Shown here: one piece after another, positions 22,103-29,517 of the stretch
How positions within the stretch are numbered: position 1 is the first letter of the stretch
How the letters are laid out: each line of letters starts with the position of its first letter
NCBI GenBank assembly: GCA_005879505.1
Contig: VBKQ01000141.1
Coordinates: 1-29,912 of the forward strand
Direction: 5' to 3'
DNA length: 29,912 nt
Source: Deltaproteobacteria bacterium
GTDB taxonomy: Bacteria > Myxococcota > Myxococcia > Myxococcales > 40CM-4-68-19
Made by a program: the position numbers and the translations under genes
The notes under the pieces: model-generated
What the model was told of the DNA's origin: nothing
The model's input: the letters and a program-made list of their open reading frames with translations, nothing else
Databases searched by the model: none

Positions 22103-23311
22103 ATGAGGACGCTCCTTGGAATCGCAGCCCTGGCCCTGGCAGCTCTCGCCTCCGTCCCCGCCGACGCGGCCGAGATCGTCGTGTGGCATGCCTACCGCGC
22201 CGGGGAGAAATCGGCGCTGGAGAAGGTAGCCGCGGCCTACAACTCCTCGCATCCCTCGACGAAAGTGAGCACCCTCGCGGTGCCGTACGACGCATTCGCC
22301 GACAAGATTTCGGCGGCGGTGCCGCGCGGGAAGGGCCCCGACGTCTTCATCTACGCCCAGGATCGGCTGGGCGGTTGGATCGAGGCCGGCAACACCGTCG
22401 AGCCGATCGACTTCTTCCTCGACCCCGAGACGAAGGCGCGGTTCATCCCGACCACGATGGAGGCGATGACCTACAAGGGCACCGTCTACGGGCTGCCGCT
22501 CAACTACAAGTGCATCACGCTCATCTACAACAAGAAGCTCGTCAGTGCGCCGCCGAAGGACTCCGACGAGCTGGTGGCGATCGCGAAGAAGCTCACCGAC
22601 AAGGGCGCAGGCCGGTTCGGCCTCGCGTACGCCTACAGCGATTACTACTACCACGCCGCGCTGCAGAACGCCTTCGGCGGATACGTGTTCGAAGGCGGCG
22701 CGAAGCCGGCGATCAACAACCCCGCGAACGTGAAGGCCCTCGAATATCTTTTGAAGTGGCTGGACAAGGACGCGATCCTGCCGGCGGAGCCGTCCACGGC
22801 GCTGATCACTGCGCTCTTCAACGACGGCAAGACCGCGATGATCTTCAACGGCCCCTGGTTCCTGGGCGAGATCGCGAGCAACGTCCAGTACGGGCTCGCG
22901 CCGCTGCCGAAGATCAAGGAGGCCGGCGACAAGCCGATGCGCCCGTGGATGACCGTGGAGGGCGCGTTCGTCGCCGCACCCTCGAAGAACAAGGACGCGG
23001 CATACGACTTCATCAAGTACCTCACCGACAAGCCGGCTGGCATCATCATGGCGCTGGAGGGCCGCCAGAGCCCGGCCAATCAATCGGCCTATACGGACGC
23101 GAAAGTCGCCGCGGACCCGGTGCTGAAGTCGTTCCATGACCAGGTCGAGGTGGCGGTCCCGATGCCGAACCTGCCGGAGATGACCATGGTGTGGTCGCCG
23201 GCGACGACGGTGATGAACTCCGTCACCCGGCATGCCGCGTCGCCCAAGGCCGCGCTCGACGCCGCCCAGGCGGCGATCTCGAAGGACGTCGCGGGGCTGC
23301 GGAAGAAGTAA
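22103..23311 (+). CDS. malE: Maltose/maltodextrin-binding protein
   Basis: A 402-residue periplasmic solute-binding protein. Residues 1-23 are a signal peptide (RTLLGIAALALAALASVPADA). The mature protein starts EIVVWHAYRAGEKSALEKVA, typical of carbohydrate-binding family 1 proteins. PDVFIYAQDRLGGWIEAG, then GTVYGLPLNYKCITLIYNKK and MIFNGPWFLGEI, are the conserved sugar-binding and hinge stretches of MalE. The start is ATG 22103, with AGGAG about 5 nt before it; a TTG at 22100 precedes it in frame. It would deliver maltodextrins to MalFG. The stop and the malF start share one base (TAATG). Confidence 0.92.
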   Translation: MRTLLGIAALALAALASVPADAAEIVVWHAYRAGEKSALEKVAAAYNSSHPSTKVSTLAVPYDAFADKISAAVPRGKGPDVFIYAQDRLGGWIEAGNTVEPIDFFLDPETKARFIPTTMEAMTYKGTVYGLPLNYKCITLIYNKKLVSAPPKDSDELVAIAKKLTDKGAGRFGLAYAYSDYYYHAALQNAFGGYVFEGGAKPAINNPANVKALEYLLKWLDKDAILPAEPSTALITALFNDGKTAMIFNGPWFLGEIASNVQYGLAPLPKIKEAGDKPMRPWMTVEGAFVAAPSKNKDAAYDFIKYLTDKPAGIIMALEGRQSPANQSAYTDAKVAADPVLKSFHDQVEVAVPMPNLPEMTMVWSPATTVMNSVTRHAASPKAALDAAQAAISKDVAGLRKK

Positions 23312-25248
23312 TGCCCGCCCCGCCCGCACACCGGCTGCGCTTCTTGATCGCCGTCGCCCTGGGCGCCGTGCTCGGCGCAGTCTTGTTGCGCGGGTTCGTC
23401 TCCGACGCGAGCAGGCAGGTCGCGGACGAGGCGCAAGAGCGCCAGGCGGTGGTGACGCTGCAGGCACTCACCTCGCTGGTGCGGCGCGCGGGCGGAGAGG
23501 GGGACGCGGTCCGCAGCGCGGTCGCTGCCTGGCAGTCGCGGACGCCGTCGGCGCCGCAGGCGCGGGTCTTCCGTGCCGACGGGATCCGGCTGGAAGCTTC
23601 GACCGCCCCGGACGACGCGGGCGATCGAGCCGCGCCGCGTCGCCTGCGCCGGGAGGAGAAACCGCTCTACGACCGCAGCCAGCGGATCGCGGCGGCGGTG
23701 CAGACGAATCGGGAAGAGCAGCAGGCGCGCAAGCCGGAGATCGAAGTGGCGCCCGCCGGCGCACGGCTTTCCCTCGCCGGGCCGCTGGAGAAGAACGGTG
23801 CGGTCGTCGGAATCGTGGAGATCGAGACCGCGCCACTGCCGCTTCCGAAGCCAGCGGGCTGGTCTGGGTTCCTGCTCGCGCTGATCGCGCCGATCGCCGT
23901 ATTCGGCGGGCTTGCCTTCCTGCTGGGCGAGAAGCGCTTGCCGCTGCTGGCAGCGGCGGTGGTCTGCGTGGCCGCATCCCTGTCCTGGATGGGGCGCGCC
24001 GCCGTCTCCGAGCTGGCGGCGCAGCAGCAACGCGCCGCCGAGCAGGTAGCCGAGCGGGTCCGCGACCAGGCAACGGTGACGCAGGCGGTGGCGACTGCCC
24101 AGGTTTTGCCAGGGGCGGCCGCCGCGCCGGGGTCATGGGACGTTGACGATTTCCGCCAACCGCTCGGGCTGCTCACTCCCGACGGCTCGGTGAACCCGCA
24201 GCGCCTCGCCCAAGCGGTGGATACAGCGGCGCGCGAGCTGCGGCGGACGCTCCTCGGCGCGGGGGCGCTCGCGCTCGCGCTGCTCCTGCTCGTCGGTCTC
24301 GGCGCCTTCAACCTGATCGGCCGGAGCTTGCGACGCCACCGGCAAGCCTACCTGTACATCGCGCCCGCCATCCTGGGGATGGTGGTGCTCGTCTTCTTCC
24401 CCTTCACCTACGGCGTCACGCTCTCGTTCACCGATTCGAACCTGTACAACACGGGCAAGGCGATCTCCGACGTCTGGATCGGCCTGCGCAATTACGCGGA
24501 CATCCTCGGCGACTTCGCCTTCATCAAGAGAGGGGACGGCGGCTCGTTCGTCAATTACCTCAACTTCTATTGGACGCTTCTCTTCACCATCATCTGGACG
24601 GTCTGCAACGTCACCATCGGCGTTGTCAGTGGCCTGATCCTCGCGCTAGTCCTCAATACCCGGGCGCTCGCGCTGCGGCCGATCTACCGCGTGGTTCTCA
24701 TCCTGCCCTGGGCGATGCCGAACTACATCACCGCGTTGATCTGGAAAGGCATGTTCCACCAGCAGTTCGGTGTCATCAACCAGGTGATCCAGCTCTTCGG
24801 CTTCCCCGCCGTGTCCTGGTTCGATCGTCCGGCATCGTCGTTCCTCACCGCGCTGGCCACCAACGGATGGCTCAGCTTCCCCTTCATGATGGTGGTCTCG
24901 CTCGGCGCCCTGCAGTCGATCCCCGCCGATCTCTACGAAGCCGCCCGCGTGGACGGCGCCTCCCGCCTGCAGCAGTTCAAGGCGATCACGCTGCCCTCGC
25001 TGCGCCCCGCGCTCGTGCCGGCGGTGATCATCTCGGTGGTGTGGACGTTCAACATGTTCAACATCATCTACCTGGTCACCGGAGGGGAGCCGGGCAGCTC
25101 GACCGAGATCCTGGTCACGCAGGCGTACAAGTTCGCCTTCGAGCGATACCGCTACGGCTACGCTGCGGCCTACTCGACGGTGATCTTCGGCATCCTGCTC
25201 GTGTACGGCAGCATCCAGAACCGCGTTTCCCGGGCGACGGAGGCCTGA
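23311..25248 (+). CDS. malF: MalF-type permease with large N-terminal sensor-like extension
   Basis: A 645-residue inner-membrane protein. Residues about 345-645 are a canonical sugar permease: AYLYIAPAILGMVVLVFFPF, several transmembrane segments and the EAA loop at 543-565 (EAARVDGASRLQQFKAITLP) that docks with MalK. The first ~340 residues are unusual. They contain a membrane segment at 11-29, an extracytoplasmic stretch to about 180 with ARVFRADGIRLEAS and LSLAGPLEKNGAVVGIVEIE (like a Cache/PAS-type sensor sheet), paired segments near 185-205 and 209-226, a coil-rich stretch, and another segment at 313-333. The periplasmic P2 domain of E. coli MalF is absent. The start overlaps the malE stop by one base. 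Confidence 0.88.
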   Translation: MPAPPAHRLRFLIAVALGAVLGAVLLRGFVSDASRQVADEAQERQAVVTLQALTSLVRRAGGEGDAVRSAVAAWQSRTPSAPQARVFRADGIRLEASTAPDDAGDRAAPRRLRREEKPLYDRSQRIAAAVQTNREEQQARKPEIEVAPAGARLSLAGPLEKNGAVVGIVEIETAPLPLPKPAGWSGFLLALIAPIAVFGGLAFLLGEKRLPLLAAAVVCVAASLSWMGRAAVSELAAQQQRAAEQVAERVRDQATVTQAVATAQVLPGAAAAPGSWDVDDFRQPLGLLTPDGSVNPQRLAQAVDTAARELRRTLLGAGALALALLLLVGLGAFNLIGRSLRRHRQAYLYIAPAILGMVVLVFFPFTYGVTLSFTDSNLYNTGKAISDVWIGLRNYADILGDFAFIKRGDGGSFVNYLNFYWTLLFTIIWTVCNVTIGVVSGLILALVLNTRALALRPIYRVVLILPWAMPNYITALIWKGMFHQQFGVINQVIQLFGFPAVSWFDRPASSFLTALATNGWLSFPFMMVVSLGALQSIPADLYEAARVDGASRLQQFKAITLPSLRPALVPAVIISVVWTFNMFNIIYLVTGGEPGSSTEILVTQAYKFAFERYRYGYAAAYSTVIFGILLVYGSIQNRVSRATEA

Positions 25249-25252
25249 CCGG

Positions 25253-26137
25253 ATGCCCCGTTCCCGCATCAGCGAAGAGTTTCCGCATGGCCCCCTGCAC
25301 GCCATGCTCGCGGTGGCTGTGCTCGTGACCATCTACCCCGTGCTCTGGGTGTTCAGCATCGCCTTCTCGGGCAAGCAGAGCCTCGCCATCGCCGATCTGC
25401 CCCCGACCCCCACGGCCGGCGACCGGCTGCGCGCCGTGGTGCCCTGGCCCGAGAAGCTCTCGGTCTCGAACTTCACTTCGGTGATGAGCGACCAGCCGTT
25501 CGCGCGCTGGATGCTCAACAGCGCGCTGGTGGCGATCTTCACCACGCTCCTCGGCGTCTTTCTCGCCTGCACCGCCGCCTACGCCTTCTCCCGTTTCAAG
25601 TTCCCGGGCCGCCGCGTGGGGATGATGGCCTTCCTCGTCTCGCAGATGTTCCCGGGCACGCTGATGCTGATCCCGCTCTACATCATCATCGTGCAGCTGC
25701 TCGGGCTGGGCAGCTCGCGCATCGGTCTGATCATCGTCTACGCCACCACCTCCATCCCCTTCAGCGTCTGGATGCTCAAGGGGTACTTCGACACCATCCC
25801 CAAGGAGTTGGAGGAGGCCGCGGTCATCGAGGGCGCATCGGCGGGGAAGATCTTCTGGCGCATCGTGCTCCCGCTCGCGAAGCCGGCGGTGGCGATCACC
25901 GCGCTGTTTTCCTTCATGACGGCGTGGAACGAATTCATCCTCGCCGCCACCTTCATGGACAAGGAGAACATGTACACGGCGCCGGTGGGCCTGCGCTTCT
26001 TCGTCGGCGGTTTCTCGCAGCAGTGGGGCTACTTCGCGGCCGGCTCGATCATCGTCTCTATTCCGGTCGTCCTGCTCTTCCTGTATCTACAGAAGTACCT
26101 GGTCTCGGGCCTCACGGCGGGCGGCGTGAAAGGTTGA
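25253..26137 (+). CDS. malG: MalG-type permease
   Basis: A 294-residue inner-membrane permease partner of MalF. It starts with a short cytoplasmic segment and VLVTIYPVLWVFSIAFSGKQ, has SNFTSVMSDQPFARWMLNSA before the core, and a clear EAA loop EEAAVIEGASAGKIFWRIVLP near residue 185. ITALFSFMTAWNEFILAATF and the terminal LQKYLVSGLTAGGVKG are MalG signatures. The length and topology (about six segments) are typical. The start is ATG 25253, 4 nt after the malF stop. The next gene, for the glucodextranase-C-like protein, begins 26 nt downstream behind a strong AAAGGAGG, so the operon probably continues. Confidence 0.93.
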   Translation: MPRSRISEEFPHGPLHAMLAVAVLVTIYPVLWVFSIAFSGKQSLAIADLPPTPTAGDRLRAVVPWPEKLSVSNFTSVMSDQPFARWMLNSALVAIFTTLLGVFLACTAAYAFSRFKFPGRRVGMMAFLVSQMFPGTLMLIPLYIIIVQLLGLGSSRIGLIIVYATTSIPFSVWMLKGYFDTIPKELEEAAVIEGASAGKIFWRIVLPLAKPAVAITALFSFMTAWNEFILAATFMDKENMYTAPVGLRFFVGGFSQQWGYFAAGSIIVSIPVVLLFLYLQKYLVSGLTAGGVKG

Positions 26138-26163
26138 TCGATTTGAACGGAAAGGAGGCGAAC

Positions 26164-26863
26164 GTGGCTGGTCTCCGCATCATCCTCGCAGCAGCGGTGG
26201 CGCTCGGCGCATCCACTGCTTCGGCGCAGGAGGTGGTCTTCAAGGACCCCACCGGCGATGACAACGGCCCGGGCAAGTACGTTTATCCGACGGATCCGGT
26301 ATACAAGCCCGGTTCGTTCGACCTGACGCAGCTCAGGGTGAAGCAGGCCGGTGACAAGGTCACCTTCGAGGTTTCCGTGAATGCCGACCTGGAAGACCCC
26401 TGGCAGATGCCGCAGCCGGCGAACTTCTCCATCCAGATGGCGATCATCCACATCAAGACCGGCAAGGGCGGCCATGCCAAGGGTATCCCTGGGACGAACG
26501 TCCAATTCGCCGCCGGCGAGGAATGGAACAAGGTCCTGATCCTCTCGCCCCAGCCGGCGGGTCGCGTGAGGTCCGAGGCGAAGCAGAAGGCGGGCGACCT
26601 GAAAGAGGACATCGTCGTCCCGGAAGAGACCGTGGGCAAGGGCCGCACGATCTCCGGGACGGTCGACAAACGAGTACGAAGGGCAGCATCGCTTCGGCGG
26701 CGGCACCGACAGCGATTGCGACCCGCACGTGATCGACGTTCTCGCCGGCAAGGGAACGGGCGACAAGAGCGAGATCGAAGAGCAGCACAAGATGCTGGCG
26801 TACGAATGCAACCCGGACGGGACGGCCAAGAAGATGGCCACGCTGAAGATGGTCCGGAAATGA
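26164..26863 (+). pseudogene. Frameshifted glucodextranase-C-like glucan-binding protein
   Basis: The gene starts at GTG 26164 with AAAGGAGG at 26151-26158 and a signal peptide (LRIILAAAVALGASTASAQ). Residues 20-170 contain FKDPTGDDNGPGKYVYPTD, PGSFDLTQLRV and DPWQMPQPANFSIQMAIIHI, as in the C-terminal glucodextranase/DOMON-like beta-sandwich. After GRTISGTVDK the frame becomes arginine-rich and meaningless to 26880. Dropping one base from the AAA run at 26668-26670 restores sense: NEYEGQHRFGGGTDSDCDPH, then VIDVLAG and LAYECNPDGTAKK, ending in TGA 26861-26863. This is either a recent frameshift, perhaps with loss of a middle part, or a sequencing error. It sits between malG and lamB. Confidence 0.75.
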
Positions 26864-26922
26864 AGGCGAACCAGGACTGAGGCAAAGTCTCGCAGCGAAA
26901 AAACCAGCAGGAGGGGAAACAC

Positions 26923-28233
26923 GTGAGAATCAAGAAAAAGCTGATCGTCCTAGGAGCTACTCTGTTTGCGCTCGCGGCGTCCCAGGCGTCCGCGGTCGAC
27001 TTCCACGGATACTTCCGCAGCGGCATTGGCGGGAACAACAAGGGGGGCAGTCAGGTCTGCTTCCAGGACCCGGGCAGCGAATACAAGTTCCGCCTCGGCA
27101 ACGAGTGCGAGAACTACGCGGAGTGGGAGTTCTCCCAGAGCCTCTACAAGGACAAGAGCGGCGTCGAGTTCGTCTACGATGGCATGATCGCGTACGTCAC
27201 GGCCCTGGCCGGTGGAGACTTCGATAGCTTCAAGAATGCCGGCGCCACCTCCAACAATCCGAATGAGATCGCCCTGCGCCAGAACTGGGTCGGCGCCAAG
27301 GGGCTCCCGTTCCTGCCCAGCGGCAGCATGGCTTGGGTCGGCAAGCGCTACTATCACCGCAACGACATCCACCAGATCGACTACTTCTACTGGGACACCT
27401 CGGGATTCGGCGGTGGCCTCGACGATGTCCCCATCGGTCCAGCGAAAATGGCTCTCGCGGTTTTTGAGACCAGGGCCAGCGACCGGCGGGTGCTCTGGCA
27501 GCCCGACTTCCGGGTCTACGGCATTCCGATCATCCCGAATGGGACCCTGGAAGCGGGCGTCTCCCTGATCATCGATAGCGCCAATGCGAACGTGGTTCAG
27601 TCCACCAACAAGGAGAGCGTCAGCCCTTGGCTGACTGTCCAGTGGGTGCAAAATGACTTTCTTGGCGGCTTCAACAAGCTCGCCTTTCAATGGGGGCAGG
27701 GCTCCGCCGCAAACATGCATAGCCAAGGCAGTCAACAAATCGACGCCAGCAGCGATACGAGGCAGTGGCGCATCATCGAGCACATGGTCTATCAGCCGAC
27801 GAGCGAGATCTCGGGCGGATTGGTGTTCATCTACCAGGACACGAAGCAACTCTTCGGAAGTAGCCTGAAGAGATGGAGCGCGGGCATCCGCCCTGCGCTG
27901 CAGCTCAATGATTACTTCAAGATCGAGCTCGAAGGCGGGTACACGAGCGTCACGCCCAAGGACAATGCCAGCGGCGGCGGGAATACCAACACCCGCAGTC
28001 TCTTCAAGGCCACGGTAGCGCCGACCCTCATGATCGCCCCGGGTCCCGGCGGCTCCTACTTCACCCGTCCGGTGCTCCGGCTCTTCGGGACCCTTGCGGC
28101 CTGGAACGACGCTTCGCAGGGGGCCGGTATCGCCGGCCAGAGCGCGGCCTGCAACGCTGCGACGACCACGAGCGCCTTCGGCTGCGACAAGGCCGGCTTT
28201 ACGTTCGGCGCGCAAGTCGAAGCCTGGTACTAG
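26923..28233 (+). CDS. lamB: Maltoporin (LamB family)
   Basis: A 436-residue outer-membrane channel for maltodextrins. It starts at GTG 26923 with AGGAGGGG 8 nt before it, and carries a signal peptide (KKLIVLGATLFALAASQASA). The mature start VDFHGYFRSGIGGNNKGG is nearly that of enterobacterial LamB. The two cysteines in VCFQDPGSEYKFRLGNECEN are those of the LamB N-terminal disulfide loop. WVGKRYYHRNDIHQIDYFYW is the greasy-slide and pore-loop region. The last residues VEAWY end in an aromatic residue, as required for BAM-dependent insertion. The length is close to the family norm. A strong hairpin (28260-28287) follows, so it probably ends the malK-lamB transcript. Confidence 0.93.
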   Translation: MRIKKKLIVLGATLFALAASQASAVDFHGYFRSGIGGNNKGGSQVCFQDPGSEYKFRLGNECENYAEWEFSQSLYKDKSGVEFVYDGMIAYVTALAGGDFDSFKNAGATSNNPNEIALRQNWVGAKGLPFLPSGSMAWVGKRYYHRNDIHQIDYFYWDTSGFGGGLDDVPIGPAKMALAVFETRASDRRVLWQPDFRVYGIPIIPNGTLEAGVSLIIDSANANVVQSTNKESVSPWLTVQWVQNDFLGGFNKLAFQWGQGSAANMHSQGSQQIDASSDTRQWRIIEHMVYQPTSEISGGLVFIYQDTKQLFGSSLKRWSAGIRPALQLNDYFKIELEGGYTSVTPKDNASGGGNTNTRSLFKATVAPTLMIAPGPGGSYFTRPVLRLFGTLAAWNDASQGAGIAGQSAACNAATTTSAFGCDKAGFTFGAQVEAWY

Positions 28234-28259
28234 CGCTCGCGCGACGATAGCGGCCGGCA

Positions 28260-28287
28260 GAAGCCGGGAGGATGCCCTCCCGGCTTC
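28260..28287. terminator. Perfect 12-bp hairpin after lamB, no U-tract
   Basis: GAAGCCGGGAGG (28260-28271) and CCTCCCGGCTTC (28276-28287) are exact reverse complements separated by the loop ATGC. It begins 27 nt after the lamB stop. The following bases (ACGGCTCACC) hold no run of T, so it would be a hairpin-only or processing-type terminator. It could also protect the mRNA 3' end. Confidence 0.6.
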
Positions 28288-28342
28288 ACGGCTCACCGCC
28301 CGATGAATTTCGACCCGACTTCGTCATCCAGAGGAGAACATC

Positions 28343-28819
28343 ATGAACCTGTTCGAGAGATTGCTGGTCGCGTCCGGCCTGGCTGCGGTCACGGCGCTCG
28401 CGTGCCCGGCCGCCGCCGAGGAGCTCAAGCTTCCCGAGGGGAAGGTGGCGATCCACTATTACCGCCCCGATGGCAGCTACGACGGCTGGGGCCTTCACGT
28501 CTGGGAGAGCTTCCAGAAGAAGGACGAAGCCGGCGACGAGTTTGCCGCCAAGGAGAACAGCGATCGGCCGCTCAAAGGCGTCACCTGGTTCAAGCCGGTG
28601 GGGCAGTCGGGGAAGGATGACTTCGGCGCCTACTGGCTGCTCGACGCGAAGGAGTTCGACAACGGCCGGGTCAACTACATCATCCACAAGGGCGACAGGA
28701 AGGAACAGTGCAACAAGGACATGTTCTGGCTGATCAAGGATACCAAGGAGCTGTGGGTGAACTCTGGAGATTGCAAGAGCTACCTGACGAAAGACGCAGC
28801 CCTCAAGGCGCGCAAATAA
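28343..28819 (+). CDS. Secreted stand-alone pullulanase-associated (PUD/CBM41-like) protein
   Basis: A 158-residue exported protein starting at ATG 28343 with AGGAG 6 nt upstream. A signal peptide covers residues 1-25 (LLVASGLAAVTALACPAAA). The mature part matches the PUD domain found at the N-terminus of pullulanases: VAIHYYRPDGSYDGWGLHVW, DDFGAYWLLDAKEFDNGR, VNYIIHKGDRKEQC and DTKELWVNSGD. These carry the aromatic residues that contact alpha-glucan. Usually the domain is attached to a GH13 catalytic part; here there is none, so it should act as a glucan-binding or tethering protein for the adjacent uptake system. It follows lamB behind the hairpin, so it may be transcribed separately. Confidence 0.85.
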   Translation: MNLFERLLVASGLAAVTALACPAAAEELKLPEGKVAIHYYRPDGSYDGWGLHVWESFQKKDEAGDEFAAKENSDRPLKGVTWFKPVGQSGKDDFGAYWLLDAKEFDNGRVNYIIHKGDRKEQCNKDMFWLIKDTKELWVNSGDCKSYLTKDAALKARK

Positions 28820-28925
28820 CCATTCCTTCTTGAGCGGGAGCAGCCGTCGGATCCGGCCGTTCCTGCGTTCGCCTCTTGCCCTGTATTCGCCGCGGTGCAA
28901 GAGTCGCCGGCCCCGGAGAACAGCG

Positions 28926-29447
28926 ATGAACCGCCCTGCTGCGTTGGTCGCCGCCGTGCTCGCCGCCGCTTCCGGCGCCTGCGCATCGGTCCAGGCGCAG
29001 CGCGAGCGCGAGCAATACCTGCAGGCGCGGCTCGACGCCTTCCGCTTCAACAGATCCCTCGACGAAGTCTGGCCGCAGGTCCAGCGATTGCTCGCCGACA
29101 AGGGCTATCCCATGGTCGGCAAGGACGGCGAGGCTGTCGGCGATGAGCACGGCACGCTATACAGCCTCTTCTCTCCCGCCAAGGAGACGAGCCGCGAATC
29201 CGACGGGAGCCGCCGGCTGGAGACCGGCTGGCGCAAGGACCAGACGCGCTATCGCGTCGAAGGAACGCCGGACGGCCCCGGCTGCCGCGTGGTGTTCACC
29301 CTGCTGCACGAGGATACGACGGAGCACGGGCACGACGCGCGGGAGCGGAAACGAGGGCTGGAGATGGAGCTGGAGCTGGCGCGGAGGATCGACCCGGAGG
29401 CGGCTGCCGGCATCGAAGCGGGCCTGCCGGCGGCGAAGCGTGGTTGA
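28926..29447 (+). CDS. Uncharacterised putative lipoprotein
   Basis: A 173-residue exported protein from ATG 28926 with GGAGA about 8 nt upstream. Residues 1-19 form a signal region ending in SGAC, a weak lipobox (Cys19). The mature part begins with a charged helix (QREREQYLQARLDAFRFNRS), then LDEVWPQVQRLLADKGYPMV. It continues with beta strands containing RRLETGWRKDQTRYRVEG and CRVVFTLLHED, and a final acidic-basic helix (RKRGLEMELELARRIDPEA). I do not recognise the family. It lies between the PUD protein and xylF, so it may belong to the sugar-uptake region, but nothing in it shows glycan binding. Confidence 0.7.
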   Translation: MNRPAALVAAVLAAASGACASVQAQREREQYLQARLDAFRFNRSLDEVWPQVQRLLADKGYPMVGKDGEAVGDEHGTLYSLFSPAKETSRESDGSRRLETGWRKDQTRYRVEGTPDGPGCRVVFTLLHEDTTEHGHDARERKRGLEMELELARRIDPEAAAGIEAGLPAAKRG

Positions 29448-29517
29448 AGCAGTGGAGTCCCGAACGAGCTTGCGGGAGGGGAAGACGATGGCGGCAAACA
29501 ACAATGGAGGAAAACGA

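Noticed and set aside
25924..26880. A single 318-residue protein spanning the malG end and the glucodextranase-C-like gene
   Set aside because: Its first part is out of frame with malG and its last 70 residues are out-of-frame noise. The real start is GTG 26164 and the gene is frameshifted.
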